From: Glacieibacterium frigidum
GTDB lineage: Bacteria > Pseudomonadota > Alphaproteobacteria > Sphingomonadales > Sphingomonadaceae
Assembly: GCF_007097155.1 (NCBI RefSeq)
Contig: NZ_VJWA01000002.1
Coordinates: forward strand, 1,054,001-1,118,000
Length of the DNA stretch: 64,000 nt
Direction: 5' to 3'
In this document: in pieces, positions 36,933-45,259 of the stretch
How positions within the stretch are numbered: position 1 is the stretch's first letter
Layout: each line of letters opens with the position of its first letter
The notes under the pieces: generated by a model
What the model saw: the letters and a program-made list of their open reading frames with translations, nothing else
What the model was told of the DNA's origin: nothing
The model's database searches: none
Position numbers and translations under genes: made by a program

Positions 36933-38017
36933 GCCGCCAGCCGCCTGAAGCGGAAGCTCTCGGCCGCCAGTCCCGGCCCGAACGCGACGCCGAAGCCGTC
37001 GGCGGCCTCGGTGGTGCCGCGCATGATGCGGTCGAGGACGAACATCAAAGTCGCCGAGCTCATGTTGCCAAAGTCCCGCAGCACCGACCGCGACCAGTCG
37101 AGCTTGCCCGCCGCGAGCTCGAACCCGGTCTCGACCGCATCGAGGATCGTGCGTCCGCCCGCGTGCACCGCCCACAGGTCGAAGTCCGCCGGGCGCTGGC
37201 CGCGCAGCAGCCCGCCATCGTCGTTGCGCTCGTTCTCGTACTTCAGCGCACGCGCGATCTTGCCCGGCACTTCGCCCGACAAATGCATGTCGAACCCCTG
37301 GTCGCCGATCCGCCAGGTGATCGCCTCGCCCGAATCCTCGATCGTCGCGGCGCGGAAGTCCTTGAGCGCGATGCCGCTCTCGTCCGCCGTCACGAGAGCA
37401 GCGGTGCAGCCGTCGCCGAACAACAGCATCGACAGCAGCCGCTCGAGATCGGCGGTCTGCTGGAAATGCAGCGTGCACAGCTCGAGGTTGACGACCAGAA
37501 CCCGCGCCGACGGCTCCGAGCGGACGAAGTGATGCGCCAGCCGCAGCGAGTTGACCGCCGCATAGCACCCCATGAAGCCCACCGCGGTGCGCTCGACCGA
37601 CGGATCGAGCCCGGCCAGCTTGACGATCAGCTGATCGACACCTGGCGCGATATGTCCGGTGCACGACGCGACGACGAGGTGCGTGATACGCTCGCGCTCG
37701 CCGTCGAGGTTCAGCGCGTCGATCGCCTGCATCGCGAGGCCCGGCGCGGTCTTCTCGAACCGCGCCATCCGCGCCGCGGTCGAGGGAAACTCGCCCGGCG
37801 TGTAGAAGCCCTCGGTATCGGCGACGAAGCCGTCGGGGTTCTCGACCGGCTCGAAGTAGGAATAGCGGTGCGAAATGCCCGAGCGGCTCTCCATCCGCTT
37901 GAAGATCAATTGATCGCGCCGCTCGGTAATGAAATGACCGACGAAGCGCACGAAAGCATCGTGAACGTCGTGCCCGGGCACTGCGGTGCCGATGCGGTTG
38001 ATATGCGCCTGCGCCAT
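36929..38017 (-). CDS. Type III polyketide synthase (chalcone/stilbene synthase family)
   Basis: 362 residues. The Cys-His-Asn triad is visible: Cys151 in AVGFMGCYAAVNSLR, His285 in LWAVHAGGRTILDA and Asn318 in GNMSSATLMFVLDR. The enzyme condenses an acyl starter with malonyl-CoA units, giving pyrones or (alkyl)resorcinols. ATG 38017 is set by GGGAG with an 8-nt spacer. It is the first gene of a PKS, methyltransferase, flavoprotein operon, like srsABC of Streptomyces. The starter is not predictable. Confidence 0.93.
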   Translation of the reverse strand: MAQAHINRIGTAVPGHDVHDAFVRFVGHFITERRDQLIFKRMESRSGISHRYSYFEPVENPDGFVADTEGFYTPGEFPSTAARMARFEKTAPGLAMQAIDALNLDGERERITHLVVASCTGHIAPGVDQLIVKLAGLDPSVERTAVGFMGCYAAVNSLRLAHHFVRSEPSARVLVVNLELCTLHFQQTADLERLLSMLLFGDGCTAALVTADESGIALKDFRAATIEDSGEAITWRIGDQGFDMHLSGEVPGKIARALKYENERNDDGGLLRGQRPADFDLWAVHAGGRTILDAVETGFELAAGKLDWSRSVLRDFGNMSSATLMFVLDRIMRGTTEAADGFGVAFGPGLAAESFRFRRLAA

Positions 38018-38097
38018 GAACGAAACTCCCGGGCGCAACTCTACGCTGCGCCTTCAACCCGCGACAGTGGCGAAAGTTCGCGCTAGCGTCGCAGCCC

Positions 38098-38970
38098 ATG
38101 CAGGACCGCTTTACCGATGTCCCCGGCCTGAACGTCGGCCACGCAAGCGATGCCGTCGCGCGAACCGGGGTCACTGTCGTCCTGCCCGACGCCCCGGTGA
38201 CGATGGGCGTCGCGGTGCGCGGCGGGGCGCCGGGCACGCGCGAGACCGACGCGCTCGCCCCCGACACGCTGGTCGAGCGCGTTCATGCGCTGGTCTTGAG
38301 CGGCGGTTCGGTGTTCGGGCTGGCAGCGGCGGACGCGGTGGCGGTTGAACTGTCGCGGCTCGGCATCGGCTTGGATGCGGGCCCGCTCAAGGTACCCGTG
38401 GTGCCGGCGGCGATCCTGTTCGACCTCTTCAACGGCGGCGCCAAGGACTGGGCCGAGCCGCCGTATCGCGCGCTGGCCCTCGCGGCGCTCGACGACGCGA
38501 CCGACATGTCCGGACAAATCGGCGCCGGCGCAGGCGCGACGGCGGGCAGCCGCCCGGGCGGCATCGGCACGGCATCGACGCGGCATGGTGGCTACACCAT
38601 CGGCGCGCTGATCGCGGTCAACAGCTTCGGCGAAGTCTATGCCGGCGAACCCCCGTCAGGAGATGTGCCGCTGCCCAAGCTGCGCGCCGGCCAGGGCCTC
38701 GCGGGCCGCGAGAACACCACGATCGGCGCGATCGCCACCGATGCGCCGCTGACCCGCGCGCAGTCGACGCGGCTGGCGGGCATGGCGCACGACGGGCTGG
38801 CGCGCTGTATCCGGCCGATCCACACGATGTTCGACGGCGACTGCCTGTTCGCGCTGTCGACCGCACCCGCCGGCGAGCCGCCGGTCGACGCCGTGACTTT
38901 GTCGATCCTCGGCACGCTGGCCGCCGACATGGTGGTGCGGGCCGTTCGCCGAGCGGTCTTCGCGGCCTAG
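38098..38970 (+). CDS. P1 (S58/DmpA-NylC) family peptidase
   Basis: 290 residues with the self-cleaving Ntn-like P1 fold. The segments are FTDVPGLNVGHASD, the glycine-rich LSGGSVFGLAAADAV, GAGAGATAG and the probable cleavage site ENTTIGAIATDA (Asn206-Thr207). There Thr207 would become the N-terminal nucleophile, by analogy with NylC. The family hydrolyses N-terminal residues from peptides, beta-peptides or nylon oligomers. It is divergent from the PKS operon (80 bp). The stop shares CTAG with the opposite gene. Confidence 0.9.
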   Translation: MQDRFTDVPGLNVGHASDAVARTGVTVVLPDAPVTMGVAVRGGAPGTRETDALAPDTLVERVHALVLSGGSVFGLAAADAVAVELSRLGIGLDAGPLKVPVVPAAILFDLFNGGAKDWAEPPYRALALAALDDATDMSGQIGAGAGATAGSRPGGIGTASTRHGGYTIGALIAVNSFGEVYAGEPPSGDVPLPKLRAGQGLAGRENTTIGAIATDAPLTRAQSTRLAGMAHDGLARCIRPIHTMFDGDCLFALSTAPAGEPPVDAVTLSILGTLAADMVVRAVRRAVFAA

Positions 38971-39464
38971 CGCGGCGTCCGCAGGGCCTCGACCCGGTCG
39001 ATCGCAGCGCCAAGACGCTTCAGCGGTGCCGACACGTCCTCGCCCGCTGCACCGCGCCGCGCCAGATCGCCCGCCAGCGCATCGAGCCGGTCGCGCAGGT
39101 CGCCCGCCTGGCTCGCGAGCCGCGCCGCGCGGGTCGCCTCGACCTCGGCGGTCGCGCCCGCTTCGGTCGATGCCGCCTGCCCGCCCGCGGCCGATGTCGC
39201 CGCCGTGCTCGCTTTACGCTGTGTCGCGATGCGCGCCGCGAGCGCGGTGATGTCGCGCTCGAGGCTCGACAGGCGCGCCTCGGCATCGCTCGTCGCCGCG
39301 CTGCGCGGTGCGGGGGGTGCTTCGGCAGTGGCGGCGGTGATCGCGGGCCGCTGCACCAGCGGCTGCACCTCGCCCGGCCGCGTCGCCAGGCTGGGCCAGC
39401 TTTCATTGCCCGAGGACGCACAACCGCCGAGCGCCAGCAGCAGGATCAGGGAGCGATGGATCAT
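38967..39464 (-). CDS. Coiled-coil lipoprotein, unknown function
   Basis: 165 residues. Lipoprotein signal MIHRSLILLLALGGC with Cys15 lipidated, then a Pro/Ala-rich stretch and helical heptad-like regions (ARLSSLERDITALAARIATQRK, AARLASQAGDLRDRLDALAGDLARR, quoted in part). No family recognised. ATG 39464 was selected because the lipobox lies 14 residues later; the longer frame upstream adds nothing family-like. Confidence 0.65.
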   Translation of the reverse strand: MIHRSLILLLALGGCASSGNESWPSLATRPGEVQPLVQRPAITAATAEAPPAPRSAATSDAEARLSSLERDITALAARIATQRKASTAATSAAGGQAASTEAGATAEVEATRAARLASQAGDLRDRLDALAGDLARRGAAGEDVSAPLKRLGAAIDRVEALRTPR

Positions 39465-39504
39465 GCCCGACTTCGTAGAACCGCACCCAGCCCCCGGCAA
39501 CCGC

Positions 39505-39533
39505 TTGCATCGCACGCGAATGCCGCGTAACGG
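39505..39533 (+). promoter_or_regulatory. Possible promoter of tRNA-Arg
   Basis: TTGCAT (39505-39510) and TAACGG (39528-39533) with a 17-bp spacer end 10 bp before the tRNA 5' end. The -10 match is weak, so this is a tentative assignment. Confidence 0.4.
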
Positions 39534-39543
39534 CAGCCGCCAC

Positions 39544-39620
39544 GCGCCCGTAGCTCAGCTGGATAGAGCATCAGACTACGAATCTGAGGGTCGGACGTTC
39601 GAATCGTTCCGGGCGCACCA
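39544..39620 (+). tRNA. tRNA-Arg (ACG)
   Basis: 77 nt including encoded CCA. The acceptor GCGCCCG pairs with CGGGCGC, the D arm is GCTCAGCTGGATAGAGC, the anticodon ACG is at 39578-39580 in ACTACGAAT, and the T arm contains GTTCGAATC. Confidence 0.97.
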
Positions 39621-39644
39621 TTTTCCCTGAAAACTAATGCTGCT

Positions 39645-39668
39645 GTCGGATGCCCACAGGGCTCCGAC
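39645..39668 (-). terminator. Candidate terminator hairpin
   Basis: GTCGGA / TCCGAC outer stem and GCCC / GGGC inner stem with one bulged base and an ACA loop (39645-39668). On the minus strand the following sequence contains GTTTTC, so it could end the membrane-protein transcript. It also lies 25 bp after tRNA-Arg. Confidence 0.45.
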
Positions 39669-39683
39669 GGCATGCCCAGACGG

Positions 39684-40163
39684 CTAGCGCCCGCGCCTCA
39701 CCCCGTTCGCCAGCATGCCGATCGTACTCGCGACGAGCAGCACGTTCAGCGTCATCGCCACGATGACCGCGACCCAGCCGATGGCTTCCGACTGGATCCC
39801 GCACAGGTTGCGCACATCCCACAGGCGTGGCTCTAGGCTCTGGTTGAAGGCCCACATCGCATATTGCATCTGCGGCGTTTCGATCTGCGCATGGGCGTAG
39901 AGAGTGAGTGCGGTGCCGAGGACCAAGCCCGTCCAGCGCAGCCAGTAGAGGCGCGCGGGGCCGAGCAGCGCGAAGATCAGGATCGGGTAGGCGATCAGGC
40001 TGAAGGTGAAGGGGGTCACGTCGGGGCGGAACGGCCAGCCGCTATGGTCGACGCGCAGGACGTGATCGATATGGTGGAGCAGGCCGACGGCGATCGTCGC
40101 CATCAGCAGGCGGGCGGTCAGGGGCGCCAGGCCAGTGCCCGCATCGATCCGATGCATCGTCAT
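39684..40163 (-). CDS. Small inner-membrane protein, unknown function
   Basis: 159 residues with four predicted hydrophobic helices: LLMATIAVGLLHHIDHVL, FTFSLIAYPILIFALLG, WTGLVLGTALTLYAHAQ and IGWVAVIVAMTLNVLLVAS. The HHIDHVLRVDHSGWPF motif in the first helix and loop is His/Asp-rich and could bind a metal or heme, but I recognise no named family. ATG 40163 overlaps the stop of the upstream MFS gene (ATGA) and has a GGGGAGG ribosome site, so it belongs to the receptor-MFS operon. Confidence 0.7.
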   Translation of the reverse strand: MTMHRIDAGTGLAPLTARLLMATIAVGLLHHIDHVLRVDHSGWPFRPDVTPFTFSLIAYPILIFALLGPARLYWLRWTGLVLGTALTLYAHAQIETPQMQYAMWAFNQSLEPRLWDVRNLCGIQSEAIGWVAVIVAMTLNVLLVASTIGMLANGVRRGR

Positions 40164-41470
40164 GCCTCCCCTCGCTTCCCAGTGTTCGCCCGCGCCGCGC
40201 GACACACCAGCATGGCCGCGATCGGCTGCACCACCCCGCAGACGATCGACAAAGAATAGCCGAGCGCCTTCGGATCGCCGAACAGCGTGTCGGTCAGTAG
40301 CGCGACCGACAGGGGACCGAGCAGCAGCCCGATTAGGCCGATGCTGAGATAATAGAGCGCGGCGACCTGGCCGCGCAGCTGGTTGGGCGTGACGTGCTGG
40401 ATTGCCGCGATCGACGCGCCCGTCGGCAGCGCGAAGCAGAAGGCGACGGGGCCGAGCAGCGCCAGCACCACCCAGGCGTTGGTGGCAAGCGGCGCGACGA
40501 TGCCGAACGGGATCAGCGCGGTCACGCCGATCGCCGCGACGCGTAGATTATAGTTGGCGACGCCCCGCTTCGCGAAATGGGCCGCGAGCCGCCCGCCCGC
40601 GACCGCGCCGCTGCTGCCGAACACGATGAACAACAGGCCGTAGCGCAGGCCGACGTCCGCCGCGCTCCAACCGTGCAGGCGGGTGAACAGCGCCGGCACC
40701 CAGCTGAGGATCGCGTACGACACCAGCCCGAACAGCGCGATACCGGCGAACTGGTTGCCCAGCTGGACGCGCTCGCGCCACAGGAAGGCGAACAGCTCGC
40801 CGCGCGTCGCGAGCCGGGTGGCCGCGGCTTCGCGCCGGGCGGGCTCGGGCAGCAGGAGGATTGCCAACGCGACGACCAGCCCGCCAAGGCCCACGAGCAG
40901 CAGCACCGCCTGCCACGGCGCTGTCGGCCCGATCAGCGGCAACACGAGCGGCCCGGCGCGGCCGATCAGGCCGATCACCAGCCCGCCCGCGAGCAGCGAC
41001 AGCCCGACGCCGAACGACGCCCCCATCGCATAGACTGACATCGCCAGCGCCCGGCGTTCGGGCGGGAACAGGTCGGCGATCAGCGACGCCGCCCCCGGCG
41101 ACAGCGCCGCCTCGCCGACGCCGACGCCCAGCCGCGCGGCGAACAGCTGCGCGAAGCTGCCCGCCAGCCCGCACGCCGCGGTCATCAGGCACCACAAAGT
41201 GCACCCCAGCCCGATGATCCATTTGCGCGAAAATCGGTCGACCGCCCAGCCGAAGGGCACGCCGAGCAAGGTGTAGAACAGCCCGAACGCCGCCCCCTGG
41301 AGCAGCGCGATCTGGGTGTCGCTGATCTGCAGGTCGGCCTTGATCGGCTCGATCAGCAGGCTGAGAATCGTGCGGTCGACGAACGACACGAGATAGGCGA
41401 GGTTGAGGACCGCGACCGTGCCCCACGCCTGCAGCGGCGCGGGCCAGCGGTCGGGCGGCGCGGCGGTCAG
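40160..41470 (-). CDS. Spinster-type MFS transporter
   Basis: About 436 residues, twelve-helix major facilitator. LVSFVDRTILSLLIEPIKADLQISDTQIALLQGAAFGLFY is the N-terminal hallmark of the Spinster/aromatic-acid-transporter subgroup (quoted in part), followed by the DRFSRK loop and SLIADLFPPERRALAMSVY. No ATG, GTG or TTG exists at the expected N-terminus. CTG 41470, which overlaps the receptor stop as CTGA, is the best start. It is the middle gene of a TonB receptor, MFS, small membrane protein operon. Confidence 0.88.
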   Translation of the reverse strand: MTAAPPDRWPAPLQAWGTVAVLNLAYLVSFVDRTILSLLIEPIKADLQISDTQIALLQGAAFGLFYTLLGVPFGWAVDRFSRKWIIGLGCTLWCLMTAACGLAGSFAQLFAARLGVGVGEAALSPGAASLIADLFPPERRALAMSVYAMGASFGVGLSLLAGGLVIGLIGRAGPLVLPLIGPTAPWQAVLLLVGLGGLVVALAILLLPEPARREAAATRLATRGELFAFLWRERVQLGNQFAGIALFGLVSYAILSWVPALFTRLHGWSAADVGLRYGLLFIVFGSSGAVAGGRLAAHFAKRGVANYNLRVAAIGVTALIPFGIVAPLATNAWVVLALLGPVAFCFALPTGASIAAIQHVTPNQLRGQVAALYYLSIGLIGLLLGPLSVALLTDTLFGDPKALGYSLSIVCGVVQPIAAMLVCRAARANTGKRGEA

Positions 41471-43614
41471 AAGCTCGCTTTCAGCGTCAGCGCGATTGTG
41501 CGCGGCTCGCCGAGGTAGCGGCCCAGCGTCGAGACGCCCTGCGTGACATAGACCTTGTCGGTCAGGTTCTGGCCGCTGAGCAGCAGCTTCCATTTGCCGT
41601 CGCTGGCGCCGAAGCCGATCGACGCGTCGAGCAGCCCGTACGAAGGCGCCAGGATATTCAGATTGTTCGCGGTGTTCCGGTAGATCTCGTCGGTCCAGCG
41701 GTAGTTGGCGACGAGATAGGCGCTCAGCCGCTCGGTGACCGGCGTGTCGAAGCTGCCGCCGACCTTGAATTGCGCGCGCGGCGCATGCTTCAGGCGGATC
41801 GCGGTCGGGATGCCCTGCGGCTGGCGCGTCCATTCGTCGTGGAGCAGCCCGAGCAGGCCGTAGAGGCTGAGGCCCCGGGTCGGGCGCACCGTCGCCTCGA
41901 CCTCCGCGCCGTAGAATTTGGCGTCGCCCGACACGACGGTGAAACTGCCGTTGCCGCCGAGCACGCTCGACTGCAGGTTCGAATAATTCGCCAGGAAGAC
42001 GCTGCCGTTCAATGTCGCGACGCGGTCGAACAGTTCGCTCTTGATGCCCGCCTCGTAGCTGTTGACCGTCTCCGACGAGAACTGGCCCGAGACCTGCGCG
42101 ACGCTGGTCGGGCGCGCCGCGGCGAACCCGCCCGCCTTGTAGCCCTTCGACCAGGAGGCGTAGGCCAGGACGTCGGGACCCAGCTTGTAGTCGATGCCGA
42201 TCTTGGGCGTGAACTTGCTGTCGGAGAACCGGTTGTCGCCCGTCGCGTCGTTGAGCACCACCGAGGGCACGGTGGCGGTCGGCGTCAGGAAGAACTGGCG
42301 GTCGATGCGCTTTCGGTCCTTGCTGATCCGCGCGCCCAGCGTGATCGTCAGCCCGTCGAGCGGCTTGGCATAGACCTCGGCATAGGCGGCATAGCTCTGC
42401 GCCTTCTGCGTATCGAAGTTGCGGAAGCCCGAGAAGGTCGCGTCCTGGTCGATCTTCTCGTTGAAATAATAGACGCCGGTGACGAAATCGACCGACCCGC
42501 CGAGGTCGGAGGCGAACTGCACCTCCTGGCTGAACTGGCGCTGGTCGAGATACTGGATCAGGTTGAAGGGTGCCGCCGGATTGCCCGACAGGTCGATCGC
42601 GACGTCGTCGCTGAACGTCCGGTAGCCGGTGATCGCGCGGACCGAACCCTTGCCGGTGTCGTACTCGATCGTCGCGTTCGACCCGAACCCGCTGAAGCGG
42701 TTGATGTCGGGAGCGCCGAAGCCGGTGCGGCGCGGCCCAAAGCGGTACGGGCAGACGACGGTGATCGCGGTGACCGGCGGGACGATCAGCCCGGTGCAGT
42801 TGGTCGAGATGATCGCCTGCGGCCCCGACCGGTTCCGCGACACGTCGGCGCTGAGGTAGATACTCAGCGCGTCGTCGGGGGCATAGAGCGCCGACAGCCG
42901 CGCCGACTGGCTGTCGATGCCGTTGGCGCGGCGGCCGGTATCGGCGCCGGTCGCATCGACGAGGCGGGCCCAGCCGCGCTGGTCGCGCGACCCGCCGTCG
43001 GCCTTGATCGCCAGCTTGCCGTCGATCAGCGGCACCGACGCCGTCGCGGTCACGTCGAAGCGGTCGTAAGTGCCGAAGGTCACCGCGCCCGACACGCTCA
43101 TGTCGTTCAGGTCGGGCCGCCGGGTCACATACTTGATCGCGCCGCCCGAGGAGTTGCGGCCGTATAGCGTCCCCTGCGGCCCGCGCAGCACCTCGATCCG
43201 CTCGAAGTCGAGCACGTCGAGGACGCCGCCGATCTGGCGCCCGATATAGACGTCGTCGAGGTAGATGCCGATCGACGGCTCCCCCGTGAACGAGCTGTCG
43301 TCCTGCCCGACGCCGCGCAGATAGACCTGCGCCCCCGTCGTCGTGCCGGTGTTGCGCACCACGGTCAGGTTGGGCACGCCGAGGTTCAAGTCCTCGAGGT
43401 CGACGACCTGCTGGCGCTCGAACTCGGCCTGGCCGAAGGCGGTGACGGCGAGGGGCACGTCCTGGACGCTTTCCGACCGCCGCCGCGCGGTGACGACGAT
43501 GTCGCTCTGCTCGGTGCTCGCGGTTTCGGGCGCGACGGGGGCGGTCTGCGCCGCCGCCGGTGCAGCGAGCGATGCGAGCAGGATCGCGGTTCCGGCCAGA
43601 TGAATGTGTTTCAC
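41467..43614 (-). CDS. TonB-dependent outer-membrane receptor
   Basis: 715 residues. A signal peptide (MKHIHLAGTAILLASLAAPAAAQ) is followed by the plug domain: IVVTARRRSESVQDVPLAVTAF, LRGVGQDDSSF, and RIEVLRGPQGTLYGRNSSGGAI. The large beta-barrel ends in the C-terminal RTIALTLKASF with terminal Phe. It imports an unknown substrate with TonB/ExbBD energy. The start is GTG 43614, set by GGGGGGA seven bases upstream. A LysR gene lies just upstream on the same strand and may control it. Confidence 0.94.
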   Translation of the reverse strand: MKHIHLAGTAILLASLAAPAAAQTAPVAPETASTEQSDIVVTARRRSESVQDVPLAVTAFGQAEFERQQVVDLEDLNLGVPNLTVVRNTGTTTGAQVYLRGVGQDDSSFTGEPSIGIYLDDVYIGRQIGGVLDVLDFERIEVLRGPQGTLYGRNSSGGAIKYVTRRPDLNDMSVSGAVTFGTYDRFDVTATASVPLIDGKLAIKADGGSRDQRGWARLVDATGADTGRRANGIDSQSARLSALYAPDDALSIYLSADVSRNRSGPQAIISTNCTGLIVPPVTAITVVCPYRFGPRRTGFGAPDINRFSGFGSNATIEYDTGKGSVRAITGYRTFSDDVAIDLSGNPAAPFNLIQYLDQRQFSQEVQFASDLGGSVDFVTGVYYFNEKIDQDATFSGFRNFDTQKAQSYAAYAEVYAKPLDGLTITLGARISKDRKRIDRQFFLTPTATVPSVVLNDATGDNRFSDSKFTPKIGIDYKLGPDVLAYASWSKGYKAGGFAAARPTSVAQVSGQFSSETVNSYEAGIKSELFDRVATLNGSVFLANYSNLQSSVLGGNGSFTVVSGDAKFYGAEVEATVRPTRGLSLYGLLGLLHDEWTRQPQGIPTAIRLKHAPRAQFKVGGSFDTPVTERLSAYLVANYRWTDEIYRNTANNLNILAPSYGLLDASIGFGASDGKWKLLLSGQNLTDKVYVTQGVSTLGRYLGEPRTIALTLKASF

Positions 43615-43716
43615 GTCGCGTCCCCCCGCGGCGAGCATCGCCGTTTGTGACAGTCAGGCTATGGCGAGCGGCGGTGCGACTCGACTAACCAGCGGGTGAA
43701 AGTGAATAGCTGTTGG

Positions 43717-44625
43717 TTATCGTGCCGTGTCGGCGGCGCAGACGCTGCGGACGATCTGGATCATGTTGCGCGCCGCGAGCTGCAGCGGGCTGCGCTTCCG
43801 CGTCGTGATGAACGCCGGGCGTACATCGCCGAACCCGGCAAGCGGGATTTCGAACAACAGCCCGGCTTCCGCCTCCATCGCGTACAGCTCGCGGCCCAGC
43901 AGGCAGACGAACGGCCCGGTGTTCAGCAGTCCCTTCGCGAGCAGCTCGGAATCGGTGTTGACCACGTCGGTCGGCGGCGGCAGCCCCGCGGCGAGATAGC
44001 TGCCGCGGATATAGTCCCACAGGCCGCTGCGCCCCGACACCAGCCAGGGATAGCCCGCGACGTCGGCGAGCGACTGGGGCCGCTGCGCGATCAGCGGATG
44101 GCCACGCCCGACGACGATCGAGTCGACCTCATCGAACAATTTCTCCTGCGCCAGGTCGCCATCGACCGACAGCGCCAGCGGCGGCGCGCTGACGACGAAG
44201 TCGTATTCGCCGTTCTGCAGCGCCGGGAACAGCACCCCCGACATGCCGACGTCGACCGAGACCGAAATGCCCGGCCAGCGCCGGCGATAGCGCTCGATCG
44301 CCAGCGGCAGGATGCGCGACGCGAAGCTGATCCCCGCGCCGATCGCCAGCCGACCTTTTCGCGCGCCGCGCATCGCATCGAGTTCGGCCCGCGCCAGCCG
44401 TCCCTCCGCGAGCATCAGCTTGGCGCGCGTCGCGAGGCGCAGCGCATAGCGCGTCGGCTCGGCGCCGAACTGTCCGCGCTCGAACAGCCGGACGCCGAGA
44501 TCGTCCTCCAGCGCCTTGATGCTCTTGCTGACTGCTGGCTGGCTGATCCCCAGGCTCTGCGCGGCGCGCGCGAAATGCCCGGTCTCGAGCACCGCGAGGA
44601 AATATTTGAGCTTGACCAGATCCAC
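43717..44625 (-). CDS. LysR family transcriptional regulator
   Basis: 302 residues. The winged helix-turn-helix is at the N-terminus: LKYFLAVLETGHFARAAQSLGISQPAVSKSIKALEDDLGVRLFERG (quoted in part). It is followed by a periplasmic-binding-protein-like effector domain. The GTG start at 44625 gives MDLVKLKYFL and lies 6 nt after the GGGGAGGGG ribosome site; GTG 44631 would leave no spacer. It probably regulates the receptor-MFS operon downstream and/or the divergent gene at 44735. Confidence 0.92.
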   Translation of the reverse strand: MDLVKLKYFLAVLETGHFARAAQSLGISQPAVSKSIKALEDDLGVRLFERGQFGAEPTRYALRLATRAKLMLAEGRLARAELDAMRGARKGRLAIGAGISFASRILPLAIERYRRRWPGISVSVDVGMSGVLFPALQNGEYDFVVSAPPLALSVDGDLAQEKLFDEVDSIVVGRGHPLIAQRPQSLADVAGYPWLVSGRSGLWDYIRGSYLAAGLPPPTDVVNTDSELLAKGLLNTGPFVCLLGRELYAMEAEAGLLFEIPLAGFGDVRPAFITTRKRSPLQLAARNMIQIVRSVCAADTAR

Positions 44626-44644
44626 GGGCACCCCTCCCCGCTCA

Positions 44645-44659
44645 ATACCGCGCGGTTAT
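44645..44659. promoter_or_regulatory. Possible LysR binding site
   Basis: ATACCGCGCGGTTAT, a near-palindrome around CCGCGCGG, lies in the 109-bp gap between the divergent LysR and 44735 genes. It fits a T-N11-A-like LysR box only loosely. Confidence 0.3.
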
Positions 44660-44734
44660 CGAACTTATGCAAGCGGTGATTGGTCGGTTCGGGCACTCGC
44701 GCGCTAGTGCGGACGGCGAAGCGGAGAGACGAAG

Positions 44735-45190
44735 ATGCAGAGTGCGTTGGCCCAGGCGATGCCGTCGATGGCGCGGCATGAGGGCGTCTGGGAGGGCATC
44801 TACCGCCACGTCGATCTGGACGGCGTGCTGCTCGACACGCACCGCGTCACGGTGCGCTGCGAACTGCCCGACGACGGGCCCTACCCCTATATCCAGCACA
44901 ACCACTTCGTCTGGGAAGACGGCCGCGAGCATCGCGCGACGCTGCCCGGCATTCTGCGCGACGGGCGGCTGTGGTGGGACGTCGAGACCTTCCACGGCTA
45001 CTCGTGGGAGACGCTCGACGGCATCCTGATGCTCAACCTGACCCGCAAGGACGAGGCGGGCGCGAACTTCTTCGAGATGATCACGCTAGGGTCGACGGGC
45101 GAGCACCGGTCGCGCACGTGGCAGTGGTTCCGCGACGGCAAATTGTACAAGCGCACCTTGTGCGACGAGCGCCTGGTGTCACGGTCCTGA
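44735..45190 (+). CDS. DUF3598-like (lipocalin-fold) protein
   Basis: 151 residues with no signal peptide. Segments such as MARHEGVWEGIYRHVDLDGVLLDTH, YIQHNHFVWEDGREHRATLPG, GRLWWDVETFHGYSWETLDGILMLNLTRKD and RSRTWQWFRDGKLYKRTLCDE recall the DUF3598/lipocalin-like beta-barrels that bind small hydrophobic ligands. The family match is from memory of the motif pattern, so moderate. It has a GGAGA ribosome site and is divergent from LysR. Role unknown, though its place near the catabolic island is suggestive. Confidence 0.6.
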   Translation: MQSALAQAMPSMARHEGVWEGIYRHVDLDGVLLDTHRVTVRCELPDDGPYPYIQHNHFVWEDGREHRATLPGILRDGRLWWDVETFHGYSWETLDGILMLNLTRKDEAGANFFEMITLGSTGEHRSRTWQWFRDGKLYKRTLCDERLVSRS

Positions 45191-45259
45191 CGTGGCGACC
45201 GAGGCCCAGCCGAAGGCGATCTTGCCAGGGAGTGGGGGCTGCTGGGGATACGCGACATC

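Noticed and set aside
43686-43719. TAACCA / TGGTTA inverted repeat between the LysR gene and the TonB receptor
   Set aside because: Arms are six bases, spaced by 22 bp, and one lies in the LysR stop codon; could be a LysR site but support is too weak to list as a feature.
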